From positions 5,512,847 to 5,576,846 of the forward strand of contig NC_084597.1 in the NCBI RefSeq assembly GCF_033807715.1: DNA of 64,000 nucleotides, read 5' to 3'. Origin of the DNA: Cololabis saira. Its lineage: Eukaryota > Chordata > Actinopteri > Beloniformes > Belonidae. A program made the translations under genes and the position numbers. The notes beneath the pieces are model-generated. The model worked only from the letters and a program-made list of their open reading frames with translations. It was not told where the DNA came from and made no database searches. This document shows, one piece after another, positions 50,526 to 62,612 of this stretch (position 1 is its first letter; each line of letters begins with the position of its first letter).

Positions 50526-50647
50526 GGTGAAATTAAAAAATGTTAAATTTGGGCGCAGGCAAATTTTTTAAGATATTTAGATAATTTTAGATATTTTGCG
50601 GCGCAGTATCAGGCCAGCAGAGATCATTTTAGATGCTTCCCGTGCCC

Positions 50648-50890
50648 TGAATGCATTAAGTGACGGGAGCATTATTTTTTTATAGGATGTTACTGGACTA
50701 TCAAATGATGCTACCCCTGAAATATTGATTTAAAATGGCTGAATTGAGGTATAAGAATGCTGAGATTCATCCTGCAGTGGTAGTGAGGTGATTAGTATCT
50801 TACCTGAATGCATTAAGTGACGGGAGCATTATTTGATAGGACGTTACTGGACTATCAAATTACGCTACCCCTGAAATATTGATTTAAAAT
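50648..50890. repeat. 85-bp direct duplication within the hAT
   Basis: ctgaatgcattaagtgacgg, gagcattattt, ttactggactatcaaat and acccctgaaatattgattta occur at 50648-50735 and again at 50806-50890. Confidence 0.85.
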
Positions 50891-51024
50891 TGATAATATG
50901 GGATGTTGAGTATTTGATCCTTCAAAATTCACTACCCATGACATTAATTGCATTACTTTTTGTGAACATTATACGATAAAAAGGAAAAATAAAACAATTT
51001 TATCGCTTTATTTGATATTCATTC

Positions 51025-51115
51025 AGTCATTCTCGTTTATTTAACCAGGCAGGTCATTAATAACACATTCTTATTTACAATAACAGCCTGGCAAGAGACA
51101 AGGACCACTTGGGGG
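51025..51115. repeat. Short interspersed repeat (tttatttaaccaggcaggtc)
   Basis: tttatttaaccaggcaggtc, acattcttatttacaataac and ggcaagagacaaggaccac have the look of a widespread fish short interspersed repeat. No tRNA-like promoter boxes were identified. Confidence 0.45.
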
Positions 51116-52513
51116 GAAAGGAAGTGGTTTAGGGAGTAAAACAGTAAGATTGTTGCTCTGCAAAAGGTAGAAAACCATTAAGGAACCTTTTCTGATAGGG
51201 TAGCAAAACTCGACAGATAGACGCTATCGGTTTATGCCGTGGTAGCATTTTTCGTCGAAGCAGCAGAAATCGACAGAACAGCGGCTCGGTCTGCGCTTTG
51301 CGCCCAGAGCGGACGCTTCCCCACCGAGCTTGGCGGCCCGAGACGGTACCTGCCGCGGTGTTTGCGCCCCAATTGAACATTTAGACCAGACGATTTTTTT
51401 TTTGTTTTTTTGTTTTTTCAGATCTGGGCACCTGCGCCGAGTCTGCGCCCAACCCGGCGGCGTGCGACCTGTTGCGCGCCCCCGACCCTGCGCTCTTGCG
51501 CGGAGGCAGCAAATACACAATAAATGGGATAGCCGGCAGCGGCTACCGCTGTGCGCCCTCTGCGTGAAAACCGCTTTAGCCAATCAGTGATTGTTGACAT
51601 GGGGGCTCGCCTGCTCGGCCCTCTCCGTGGGTGCTCGGGCCCCGAAGCACCCACGGTTCCGGCGCCTATGGATCCAGGGCTTTTGGAAAAACATTCGGGG
51701 CTTGAGCCCAAGTAGCCACCCCCTAGATCCGCCTCTGGCCCTATTGTATCTGTAGGAATTTTTCTTTATTCTTTCTTTTTCTTCTGACGAAATGAGGGCC
51801 TTTTTTCCCCCTAAACGTGCCCCAAAAGTCACCAAATTTTGCACCAAGTCAGGCCTGGCGAAAATTTTTTATATTTAAGGGTTTGCATTAATGGGCGTGG
51901 CCTAACGGCTCAACAGCGCCCCCTAGAAAACTTTGTGCCTCAAGCCCCACAATACGGTTTGACGTACATGCACGAAAATCGCTACACACCTGTATCATGT
52001 CGCAACTTAAAGAAAAGTCTCTTGCGTCATGCCCGAAACCGAACAGGTAGTCGGCCATTTTGAATTAATTGTGTAATTTTGGCGCAATTTATGCCATTCC
52101 TTCGGCAGTTAATACAGCCCGAACCGTAACGTGCACCCAGGTGTGTTATACATCAAAATATGCGTCTCCATCCTGCGACGACGTGCATTACTTTTCTCAG
52201 TCAAAAGCGTTACCGTGGCGACGATAGACGCCAAAAAGCGCGCCCCCCCCCTTCATCTGATTGGTCCATATGTGATAGTTCCTACTTTCTGCCATAACTT
52301 TTGAATGGTTTGACTCGTGGGTGGTGTCATCGGACTCAGTTTTGAGTCCTTGAACATAATTGGTGCAAATTAGCCCCGCCCCTTCATCTGATTGGTCGAT
52401 ATCTGATAGTTTTCTGCAATATTTTTTGAATGGTTTGACATAAAGAGTCCTTGATCTTTATGGGTGAAAATTGCACGCGCGAGGGCCCGTTCATCGCTGC
52501 TTGCAGCTTTAAT

Positions 52514-52775
52514 TGTTATTATAGCCTACAATTTACATTTAGGTCTGTAATGGAATGTGACTGTTGATATTCATAAGGGGAAAAAAAACCCCGAAAAAAA
52601 ACAAAAACAAAACGGCCCATAGCGCGAGGCCCCGTGCGGTCGCACGGTTCGCACACCCCTTGTGGCGGCCCTGTATATATGTATATACCATATATATATA
52701 AATAAAAAAGATTTACCTTTTGTCCCGTTACACTTGGACTTCATGGCCTCGTGAAAGCGTGTTTATTTCTTGTAG
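52514..52775. other. Unassigned interval
   Basis: A short (TA)-rich run near 52675-52700 and nothing else recognised. Confidence 0.35.
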
Positions 52776-54155
52776 AGCAACGGTTCTCCACCTTTTAGGG
52801 GTCCTGGACCCCCGGGATGTTTTTGATAAACTCTGAGTCCCAATCAGTTCCTGTAAATCCCAACATGATTTATTTTTCTTTGCAAAGTCTCTTTTTGCTG
52901 TCTGTTTTCTTTTTCTTTTCAGAGTCCACTATGTTCAGAACAAGGTCTTTTTTTAACATGATTCATCATCCTCTACTTCTTTTCTTCTTCTTCTTCGTGT
53001 TTATCGTGTTCCTCTTTGTTTTAGTTTTTTAACATTATTGCAATTTCAAGCGCTACCTTGAACTTTGCAAGTTAATGAGCGTTCCCCGAACAGCTTCCTG
53101 CAAATATTGTACAATAAAAGCATCTTAAACTGCTAGGCCTGTGTTGAAAAAATCAATTTTCCGATTCTAAATCGATTCTCATATTAATTCCTGAAAATCG
53201 ATTTGTATGTCTAAAGATTACATTACAACTTTAGGTATTTTTTTGTTTATGCCCAAAAAAGGATGTTTGTTTGGACACAAGAATACGTTTTGCCATGTTT
53301 GTGCCTTTTAATATGTTTAATGGTATGAAAACATTAAAGTTTTCAGTTATAATTGCATAAATTGTCTATATTTAATTACTTTATATACTTTCTTGGGGTT
53401 ACATTTGCATAAAATGCTAAAAACCCAAATTCTCAAAAATTAAAAACCGAAACAGACCAAAAGTGGAAGAAATTAAAACGGAATGTGATATATAAAATAA
53501 AACCGATTTCATGCATCTCTGTTTCCTCCCTGGATCTGTTTGGTAATTCTGCCCCACACAATAATTCTGAAAGCAGTTCTATCAGCATTCTGGGAGCTGA
53601 TTGGTCCTTACAGCATCATTAGCTGCAATACTTGCTGTTGAATCTCAATATAATACTAGTAGTAATATGTTGCAGAACTACAGTCATATAATTCATGCAA
53701 CAGCTCAAAAAACAGTTTTAATAACACTAACCCAAATCAATATCAGAATCAAATCGAATCAGATCGAATCAAATCTTGATAATCGATTCTGAATCTTAAG
53801 AATCGGAATCGAATCGATTCTTGACATTTGAATCGATCCCCAACCCTATAAACTGCTAGGGGGCTCTTAGTTTGAAAATGATGCAGATGGTGTTATGTTG
53901 GTATGAACAGTGTCCTGCAGTAACTTCAACAATGCAAACGGCTGCAAGATTTCTTATTAAAATACAAGTAATTCCACTTAAAAGAAGGCCATGTGACCCT
54001 CTGTAGTTTAGGAAGATAAAGGTCTCGGTCACATTTGAGTAAAATAATAATCTATTTCTATAAATGTCAGAGGATCTTTTTAAAAATATACATTTTTATA
54101 ATCACAGACCCCTTGCAATTACACCACGGACCACTAGGGGTACCTTTTAGATTAT
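52776..54155. mobile_element. hAT-like element (caacggttctccacc ... cggaccactagggg) with nested hAT
   Basis: acggttctccacctttta and ggtcctggacccccggg at the left, and cagaccccttgcaattac, accacggaccactaggggta at the right, read like the two ends of a fish hAT of the GGTTCTCAACC type. The right terminus is incomplete. The family A hAT at 53134-53848 is inserted inside it. Confidence 0.5.
53134..53848. mobile_element. Non-autonomous hAT-like element, family A, copy 2
   Basis: Starts TAGGCCTGTGTTG and ends CCCCAACCCTA. A perfect 8-bp TSD, taaactgc, lies at 53126-53133 and 53849-53856. The sequence is clearly homologous over its whole length to 163-864 (for example ttgggagctgattggtcct-like segments and the aatcgattc termini). 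Confidence 0.94.
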
Positions 54156-54931
54156 TTTGCTAGTTTTACGAATTCTATTCAAGAAACCCCATTTGTGGAG
54201 ATATTTTTGCACAAAATGTTTAGAAGAGATTTAGGAATACAAAGTTATTTCTACAGGGGATGTTTTTGCAGTGTAATGCATTACATTTACAATCAATTTT
54301 CTCTTCTTCTTCCTCTTCTTGCTTCTCTGAAACACTGTTAAGTAGTTGATTCTACTGAATTGATGCGGCTCTAAATTGCACTTAAGTTTACAACTAATTT
54401 CTACTGGCTGTCTTTGTCTTAAACGGTGAGCGTGAACTGAAGCATCTCTGTAGTTGATGTAGTTCATGGTAACCAGTAAATTACAGCGCTGTCTTTTCTG
54501 AAAACTCGTTCTCCACCGAGCAAACATCCAGAAGTCTGAATATTAAAGTCCAGGTTGCTGTTTTTTCCTCATTATTTCAAGGGAAAGCAACAAAGGCACA
54601 CCTTGTTTACTAAAACATGGGCTGGGAGATCTTGGCAATCAGATTTTGGAATAATTCAAACTTAAATGGATGTCCCTCACATAAAAAACCTTGAAAATAG
54701 AAAAAAAAAAGCATATTGAATAATGCAAATTGTTTCCACAAAATATGAATGCCATTAAAACAATGGGGTGAAATCGTTGACTTATTGGAAACACAAAAGT
54801 TTATGTACTGATCTGAAATGTGAACATTCTTACAGACCTTTATTTACCTTATAAATAGTGTTAGCCACCATTCAGACTTGTTTTTACCTCTAAAGGTGAA
54901 TGATGGTGTCACCTGTTTCTTCATTACTGTT
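54156..54931. other. Unassigned interval
   Basis: No coding or terminal-repeat structure recognised. Confidence 0.4.
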
Positions 54932-55050
54932 ACTGCATACTCTTAAATTAAATACTTACCTGCTGTACTCTACTGCCCAGAGGCGGATCTAGGGGGTGGC
55001 TACTTGGGCTCAAGCCCCGAATGTTTTTCCAGAAGCCCCGGATCTGAAAA
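54932..55050. mobile_element. L2 tail piece joined to a hAT terminus
   Basis: actcttaaattaaatactta and cctgctgtactctactgcc repeat the L2 tail at 7610-7755. At 54978 it changes to CAGAGGCGGATCTAGGGGG and tggctacttgggctcaagcc, the complement of the right end of the hAT at 50137-51737. No matching second terminus was found downstream. Confidence 0.6.
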
Positions 55051-56403
55051 AACAAAACAAAATCGTGTGGTCTGTGAGAGACACCTGCAGTACCGGGGTC
55101 CACCAGAGGCAGCAGCCGCGAGAAAACAGTTTATTTAGCCTGCCTCCACCGAAGAAGAAGCTTTTTCCCATTCTTGCCCCCAATCCCAAACTCCACCCTA
55201 AACCCTCAAGCCCTGAACCCTCACAGACTTTCAGTGACGTCAGCGTCACGTGATCAAGTGTGCGAGGGTGTGAGGGCTCCAAATGGTAGAAATAAGAATG
55301 AGACAGCACTTAGCAGAAACCGGAAACAAGTCAGATAAAAATGTTACGTACCGGTTTTATAAGTTTGGGAATGATCATCCTACGGATGTTTGAAAACAAA
55401 GTGGTAGCCTATATAAAGGAGCATAAAATTCAACAAAGAACACAATTTAAACATGCGCACAGTACAATATGTATTTCCTTGTTAATGTAGTGTATTTCTT
55501 TCAATCTACCCATACCAGCGCATCCAGTATGCCAGGATCAATCATCGAGTAATTTCATTTTTGTAAGAGAGCGTATAAATTGATGGTAACCTTATCTAAA
55601 TATTACAGTTATATTATCACTATTTACTGCAACGTTTTTGTTCAACTTGCTGAAATTGTTTACATTTTTTGGTCATAAATAAATGAATAACTAAGTACTG
55701 CCTTACTTGTTTGTGTTGGATCTAAAACTATCTTGCTAGTATTTACATGTTTGCATTTCTGTTAACATAGGGAATCTTAATTCAAACACTGTACTCAGAT
55801 TAAAGAAAAGCAAGTCTTGTTTATTCAACACCAGGTCAACTGAGGATTGGTCTAATATAAAATGAAAACAAAAGAAATTGAACCTCGATTATGAATATTA
55901 TGAATAAAAATTGTGAATAAAAAAATAAATAAAATAAATAAAAAATAAAATGTTTGTAAAGGAAATAATAGGGCCGTTGAAAAATCATCACGGGACACCA
56001 GTTTCTGAATTTAAATCACCAGTGGGATATGTATTTATACTTACAGGTGAACTTCTTTCTTCTCGCAGTCGCACATGGTTCCTTTTCCTCCGCCCCCTGT
56101 TTTGTTTACATTCTCCCTGGTAACCTCCTTTTATGTCACAACGCAATGAACTGTGGGTAATTCCCTTTCCCAAAGTGTGCGGGGATGCTGACTTACGGTA
56201 AGGGAGCATTAAGGGCTCAAAATGTCTGCCGGGAGCCCTCGCGCACTTAACTATTTTAGGAATGGGACAGCCCAAAGCCCTTACGCAAGTTGCGGGAGCG
56301 CGCACGTAAGTCTGTGAGTCTGCGAGGGTGCGGATTGGGATTCAGCTATTCTCTCTGTGCCGCTCTCAACCAGAGACACGTTATCTCTCGAGTATCTTTG
56401 CTG
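55051..56403. other. Probable hAT interior, otherwise unassigned
   Basis: gtgtgcgagggtgtgagggc near 55257 and gtctgcgagggtgcgg near 56318 are similar phrases. (AAAT)n-like low complexity lies at 55915-55955. No long frame was found. Confidence 0.3.
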
Positions 56404-56467
56404 ATGGATATCAGAAGTTTTTTCCGAAAGCAGGTGCCACAACAAATCGATTCTGATGATATTTCAG
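56404..56467 (+). pseudogene. Possible first exon of a ZMYM1/hAT-like transposase
   Basis: Reads MDIRSFFRKQVPQQIDSD and then DIS before a donor-like ttcag/gtttgt at 56467/56468. An MDIRxFF start is characteristic of a group of hAT-related transposases in fish. The match is very short, so it is only suggestive. Confidence 0.35.
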
Positions 56468-56517
56468 GTTTGTGAATCCTGTTAGCCTGTTATTCTCTTT
56501 ATAAGTTAGTCTTTATT

Positions 56518-58998
56518 AGGGCCCGAGCACTTACAGTGCGAAGGCCCTATTGTATCTGTAGGAATTGTTTTCGTTCTCGTTATTTAAATTTTTCCGACGA
56601 AATGAAGGCCTTTTTTCCCCCTAAACGTGCCCCAAAAGTCACCAAATTTTGCACCAAGCCAGGCCTGGCGAAAAATGTGATATTTAATGGTTTGCATTAA
56701 TGGGCGTGGCGAAATGGTTCAACAGCGCCCCCTAGAAAACTTTGTGCCTCAAGCCCCACGATACGGTTTGACGTACATGCACGAAAATCGGTACACACCT
56801 GTATCATGGCACAACTTAAAGAAAAGTCTCCTGGTGCCATGGCCGAAACCCAACAGGAAGTCGGCAATTTTGAATTAATCGTGTAATTTTGGCGCAATTT
56901 ATGCCATTCCTTTGGCAATTAATACGGCCCGAACCATAACGTGTACCCAGGTGTGTTTTACATCAAAATGATATTCACACTGCTTAATTTAGTGTGTTGC
57001 ATGTCCCGTCTAAATAAACTTTGAAATGTGCATCTCCATCCTGCGACCACACGCATTACTTTTCTCAGTCAAAAGTGTTACCGTGGCAACGCTAGACGCC
57101 ATAAGGAGCCCCCCCCTTCATCTGATTGGTCCATATTTGATAGTTCCCCAAAAGTCACCAAATTTTGCATACAAGCCAGTCCTGGCGATAAATGTTATAT
57201 TTCATGGTTTGCATTAATGGGCGTGCCCTAGAAAACTTTGTGCCTCAAGCCCCATAAAAAACGTACATGAACGAAAATCGCTACACACCTGTATCATGTC
57301 ACAACTTAAAGAAAAGTCTCTCGGCGCCATGGCCCAAACCCAACAGGAAGTCGGCCATTTTGAATTAATCGTGTAATTTTGGCGCAATTTATGCCATTTC
57401 TTCAGCCGCTTCTTCGCCCAAACCATAACTTGCACCCAGGTGTGTTATACGTCAAAATCTGCATCTCAATCCTGCGACGATGCGCATTACTTTTCTCAGT
57501 CAAAAGCGTTACCGTGGTGACGATAGACGCCAATAAGCACGCCCCCCTTCATCTTTTTTTTTTTTTTTTTTTTTTTTAGGGCCCGAGCACCTTCAGTGCG
57601 AAGGCCCTATTGTATCTGTAGGAATTTTTTTTCTTTCTTTCTTTCTTTTTTCTTCTGACGAAAGGAGGGCCTTTTTGCCCCCCTAAACGTGCCCAAAAAG
57701 TCACCAAATTTTGCATGCAAGTCAGGCCTGGCGAAAAATTTGATATTTAATGGTTTGCATTAATGGGCGTGGCAAAATGGCTCAACAGCGCCCCCTTGAA
57801 AACTTTGTGCCTCAAGCCCCACGATACGGTTTGACGTACATACACGAAAATCGGTACAGACCTGTATCATGTGGCAACTTAAAGAAAAGTCTCTTGGCGT
57901 CATGCCCGAAACCGAACAGGAAGTCGGCCATTTAGAATTAATTGTGTAATTTTGGCGCAATTTATGCCCTTCCTTCGGCAGTTAATACGGCCCGAACCGT
58001 AACGTGCACCCAGGTGTGTTATACATCAAAATGTGCGTCTCCATCCTCCGACACCACGCATTACTTTTCTCTTTCAAAAGCGTTACCGTGGCAACGCTAG
58101 ACGCCAAAAAGCGCGCCCACCCTTCATCTGATTGGTTCAGACCAAAAAAACTTTGCGCCTCAAGCCCCATAATACGCTTTGACGTACATGAACGAAAATC
58201 GGTACACACCTGTATCATGTAGCAACTTAAAGAAAAGTCTCTTGGCGCCATGGCCGAAACCGAACAGGAAGTCGGCCATTTTGAACATTCTGAATTAATC
58301 GCATAATTTTGGAGCAATATATGCCATTCCTTCGAGAATTAATACGGCCCGAACCGTAACGTGCACCCAGGTGTGTTATACATCAAAATGTGCGTTTCCA
58401 TCCTGCGACTACACGCATTACTTTTCTCTTTCAAAAGTGTTACCGTGGCGACGCTAGACGCCAAAAGGCGCGCCCCCCCTTCATGTGATTGGTCCATATT
58501 TGATAGTTCTCCAAAAGTCACCAAATTTTGCATGCAAGCCAGACTTGGCGATAAATTTGATATTTCATGGTTTGCATTAATGGGCGTGGCCTAACGGCTC
58601 AACAGCGCCCCCTAGAATACTTTTCTCTGCCATTACTTTTGAATGGTTTGACATAAAGAGTCGTGGGTGGTGTCATGGGACTCGGTATTGAGTCATTGAC
58701 CTTCATTGGCCTGAATTAGCCCCGCCCCTTCTTCTGATTGGTTGTCCCGATTTTCTGCCATAACTTTTGAATGGTTTGAAATAGAAAGTCGTGGGTGGTG
58801 TCATCAGACTCTGTATGGAGTCCTTGACCTTCATTGGCATGAATTAGCCCTGCCTCTTCTTCTGATTGGTTGTTCCTTATTTCTGCTATAACTTTTGAAT
58901 GGTTTTACATAGAGAGTCGTGGGTGGTGTCTTTTCTGATATGCTTATGTGGGGCGGTGGACGTGAGTGCGAGGGCCCGTTCATCGCTGCTTGCAGCTT
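56518..58998 (+). mobile_element. Helitron-like copies with tandemly amplified body units
   Basis: Two hairpin ends are present, at 56518 (ttagggcccgagcacttaca) and 57578 (ttagggcccgagcaccttca), but only one distal end (gagggcccgttcatcgctgc ttgcagctttaatt). Between them the phrase caccaaattttgcatgcaag or a close variant starts new body units at about 56641, 57157, 57700 and 58511. Partial units begin near 58140. Each unit restarts the order gggcgtgg, gcgccccct, aactttgtgcctcaag, cgaaaatcg, tgcgtctccatcctg, gacgccaaaaagcgcg. Confidence 0.75.
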
Positions 58999-59079
58999 TA
59001 ATTATTATTATTACTATATTTAATATATATACATATATATACGCACACATGCGTACACATACATAAATATACACATACA

Positions 59080-59407
59080 AACCCAGTGTTTTTTTTTTTT
59101 TTTTTTTTTTTTTTTGGGGGGGGGGGTGACGACATCCACTGCCAATCCAGGAAGCAGGAACACACGGAGATACACGTCAAGCACTGGAAATCTGCAACAA
59201 AAAACCACAAACAAAGCAGGAACCGGCACGGAGCCAACCAAAACAATAACAGCAATCGGCCTAAATCTTGAGATCTGATCGCAGTCTGAGCTAAGCTATC
59301 GCTACCGCTACCTAAACCCAAAAACTAGAGAGCCAGCATGCAGGTGAACAAGCCAGTGTGTATGTATATGATCATGCGCGTGTGTGTGTGTATGTATATG
59401 ATCATGC

Positions 59408-59460
<53 letters not shown>

Positions 59461-59476
59461 CATGTGACTAAGTGAC

Positions 59477-59551
<75 letters not shown>

Positions 59552-60140
59552 AACCAAACAAAGCTCCACCTGAAGTGTATCTATAGTGGGGGAGGGGGGG
59601 GAGCAACCCCGCCACCCGCGAGACCAGAGGCCGACACGGAAGAGCCCGGAACCCAGGCCACCGGCAACCCCACAGAGGGGAGAAGTAGGAGGGAGGCAAC
59701 CCACCGCCTGCGAGGCCCCCCCCCACCCGGCGGCGGCCGAGGGGGCCCGCGGGCGGGGCCCCCACGGCGCGGGAAGAAGCAGCCAGGGATCCCGCGGCGG
59801 CGGACCGCGACCCAGGCAATCCCCGGCCACCCGGTCCGGGCCGGACACGCGGCCAGGAGGCCCTCACCCTTCAGGCCAACGACCCCCACCCGGCACGGGG
59901 CCAGCCTGCCCGGAGAGACAGAGCCGCCCCGGCCGCCGAGGCGGGCAGGCGCACCCGTCCCCCACGAAAGTGGCCCCCCAAGACCAGAGGGGCGCCCCGC
60001 CGCAGAGGCAGCGGGGGGGACCGGAGACGGGCCCGGAGAGAGGGAACCCCCCAACAAGGCGACACCCGTGCAGGCCCGACAACGGAGGGCCCCAGACCCA
60101 GGCATCCCATTCATTCATCCATTCACCTATCCGATACCTA
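59080..60140 (+). repeat. GC-rich interspersed insert with two (GT)n arrays
   Basis: A poly(T)-poly(G) run at 59088-59126 leads into non-coding sequence, then (GT)n at 59379-59457 and 59480-59547. After these comes a strongly GC-rich block (59590-60110) with few stops on either strand. Frames of 180-225 codons there are Pro/Arg/Gly-rich and domain-free, as expected from composition alone. It separates a Helitron-like distal end (58998) from another distal fragment (60240). The class is not determined. Confidence 0.5.
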
Positions 60141-60158
60141 TACTAATAATAATATAAT

Positions 60159-60167
60159 ATACTATAC

Positions 60168-60231
<64 letters not shown>
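60159..60231. repeat. (ATA)n microsatellite
   Basis: About 23 uninterrupted trinucleotide units. Confidence 0.95.
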
Positions 60232-60232
<1 letters not shown>

Positions 60233-60239
60233 CATCTTT

Positions 60240-60501
60240 GTATAATATAACGCCCCCCCTTCATCTGATTGGTCCATCGTGTCATCGGACATGGTTTTGA
60301 GTCCCTGAGCCTCTTCTTCTGATTGGTCGATATGTGATAGTCCCTATTCTCTGCCATAACTTTTGAATGGTTTGATATAGAGAGTCGTGGGTGGTTTCAT
60401 CCACTAAATGTCCAGGCCTGAAGAATCTACATGCAAGTCATACAAGCTTCCACTGCAGCCTGAACGTGCACCAGGGTGCGAGCGCTGCTTGCAGCTTTAA
60501 T
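60240..60501 (+). mobile_element. Helitron-like repeat, distal-end fragment
   Basis: ccccccttcatctgattggt, gtcgtgggtggtttcatcc, ctgaagaatctacatgcaag and cgctgcttgcagctttaatt in order. The hairpin end is absent. Confidence 0.7.
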
Positions 60502-61918
60502 TTGTTTTAATTCTTTTTCCATCACCCATCCTCTTCCTTTCATCTTTCTCCTCTTCTTTGTCCTCCCACTAAACTTACCTCTGGGAGTCTGAGAGTGGAA
60601 GTCAGGATAGATCCATCTGGGTGTCTTCTTTACACACTCGCCATCATTATGGTGCTCAATTCCCACCTGACAATCTCCATCCGTGCATTTAATCTTCAAT
60701 ACAGTTATTTTCGTTTTAATATTATTATGGTAGTCCTTGTTTGCGTTAAACGTCCAATCATCACTGTTTATCACTTATGATATATTCCTTTTCATGTGAT
60801 CTGATGATTTTTTGGCAGCACTTTTCATAACAGAGATGAATCATCACTGCAGGATACCTGGCTTGTTCATCTATTATGTTTAAGTTTTTTGTGCAGAGGG
60901 AAACAAAAGGCCATCGAGGTTCAGCTGAGCAGGTAGGTATGAGCCGCGTATCGGAAAAGTATAGCAGCTTTTAATGTGTTTCAGCTCGATACAAGTTATA
61001 TAAATCCAACTGATGCAGCAAGGTTTTTTTACTCTTTTAAACAGAGGTGATTTTGAATCTGATAAAGATATTTACTAAGGCATATAAAAGTATGAGGGCT
61101 ATAGTCTGTATACGCTGCAGCTCAACCAACTGAGCTCAGAAAACTCAATCGGGTTTTTAGATTTGACTTTACTCTCCAAATGGGCATTTCACAAATTAAG
61201 CACTAAAATCTTTGATTTCTTTTGTGATTCTTCTTTCATTTAATAAATCTCAAAACAAAGTTTTTTTTTTTTTTCATTTTTTAGCTTCATCAAAATGCAT
61301 TGGTCGCAAAATCTAGACACTTTTTACCTCCAAGTAGCAGTTGATGAAAATAATTACGTCCTGAGGTCTTAACTGCCTTCAGTAATTCATTAACATTCCC
61401 TTTTATATCAAAAGAGTTCTTTGTTTGTGTTATGCAATCTTGGTATTCACTGTTGAGCCATTGTTAGAAGTATGAATGGTCACTTTCATTTAAATGGGTT
61501 TGTTCTGTGGTGCTTGTCAAAATTAAAAGGAAAAAAAGGTTTAAAAGTTCAAGTCCCATGTATTGTAGAAATTTACTACCTCTATAACCTTTCCCTTTGT
61601 GCACCTTACGGCAGATAAACGTATTTTCTTTATTATTTCCTATTTCTGTGTTATTAAATCAGAACTGGGACCATCAACAGTCTGTGGCACTAATTCTCTT
61701 GTGGTGTGCCATTAAACTACTGCAGAAAAATTGGAAACAGCAAGATGATGCGGTTAAAAGAACTTGTTTCTGCAGAAAACACACAACCCAGAGTATGTGA
61801 CACTACTTTCAGAAGCATCAGTCTCTTTGTTTATTTACAACTATGGTATTTTAAAGATGCGTGAACAGTTTTTAAATCATTTTTCTCTTCTCTTATCAGC
61901 AAGTTTTATGGCGTAGCC
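60502..61918. other. Unassigned interval
   Basis: No domain-bearing frame or terminal repeat. A donor-like caggtaggtatgag at 60930 has no supporting exon. Confidence 0.4.
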
Positions 61919-61988
61919 CAGGGGTAGGGAACCCTGGTCCTAGAGAGCCGCAGTCCTGCATGTTTTAGATGTTTCTCTGCTTCATCAC
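61919..61988. mobile_element. hAT terminus fragment (CAGGGGTAGGGAACCC)
   Basis: CAGGGGTAGGGAACCCTGGT followed by cctagagagccgcagtcctg and catgttttagatgtttctct is the start of a common hAT-type repeat. It is cut at 61988 by the next element and does not resume recognisably. Confidence 0.55.
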
Positions 61989-62271
61989 CAGTGTTGTGCT
62001 AGTTTCTGAAAAATAGTAACTAGTTACCGTTACTAGTTACTTCATTAAAAAAGTAACTCAGTTAGTAACTCAGTTACTTAGACCAAAAAGTAATGCGTTA
62101 CTATGAAAAGTAACTATTGAGTTACTTTAAATAAAAACATTATTTTAAATGCTCCCATTAACGCCCCTCATTAACACATTACTTTTTGGTCTAAGTAACT
62201 GAGTTACTTTTTTAATTAAGTAACTAGTAACGGTAACTAGTTACTATTTTTCAGTAACTAGCACAACACTG
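61989..62271. mobile_element. Fold-back MITE (CAGTGTTGTGCTAGT ends)
   Basis: cagtgttgtgctagtttctg at the left is the near-complement of the right end cagtaactagcacaacactg. Both arms are built of gtaactagttac-type repeats, so the whole 283 bp could form a hairpin. No matched TSD was found. Confidence 0.85.
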
Positions 62272-62532
62272 GTGTGCATTTACCATTTTTGTTAAAAAAT
62301 GTTGCAAAGTTTTTTTGTTTTTTTTTACATTTTCTACAGTGTGAATAAACTTAAATTTATATATAAATCTCATCTCCTGTGCTTAATATGTACATTTCAA
62401 CATTTAGAGACTCTGATTGCAATTGATTGTTCGAGAAACTAATTCATTGTCATAGTCTGTGGACCCCCTGAAATAGCCTTGGCCCCCTCTGGCCCCCCCC
62501 AAGATTAAAAGTCTAGCTCTGCCACTGAGAAT

Positions 62533-62612
62533 TACAAAAGTAATCTGTAACAATTCATATGGTGAATTAAACCAATTGGATAATTCTATGCCACAATGCC
62601 TGTTTCAGGGTT
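62533..62612 (-). mobile_element. L2 3' UTR fragment
   Basis: caaaagtaatctgtaacaat, gaattaaaccaattgg and attctatgccacaatgcctg are the complement of 7765-7840 (attgtgacgtagaattgtca, attggtttaattcacc, ttacagattacttttg). Confidence 0.65.

Larger units (their letters stand above)
50137..51737. mobile_element. hAT-like element (CAGGGGCGGATCTAGG ends) with MADF exon
   Basis: Left end CAGGGGCGGATCTAGG and right end CCTAGATCCGCCTCTG are inverted repeats. A perfect 8-bp TSD, gccctatt, lies at 50129-50136 and 51738-51745. The interior includes a minus-strand MADF-like exon, a tandemly repeated 85-bp block and a short interspersed repeat at 51025-51115. A related terminus begins at 54978. Confidence 0.93.
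50102..52513 (+). mobile_element. Helitron-like repeat split by a hAT element
   Basis: Starts ttagggcccgagcactgaca with the hairpin, is interrupted at gccctatt by the hAT at 50137-51737 and resumes ccctattgtatctgtagg. The body then runs through atgggcgtggcctaacggct, ctccatcctgcgacgac and cgtgggtggtgtcatcgg, and ends gggcccgttcatcgctgctt gcagctttaatt. No protein frame beyond a short 60-70 codon ORF shared by several copies. Confidence 0.75.

Noticed and set aside
59325..60157. 180-225 codon Pro/Arg/Gly-rich ORFs near the (GT)n arrays
   Set aside because: Frames run through microsatellites and a high-GC block with few stops in any frame; no domain or motif is visible.
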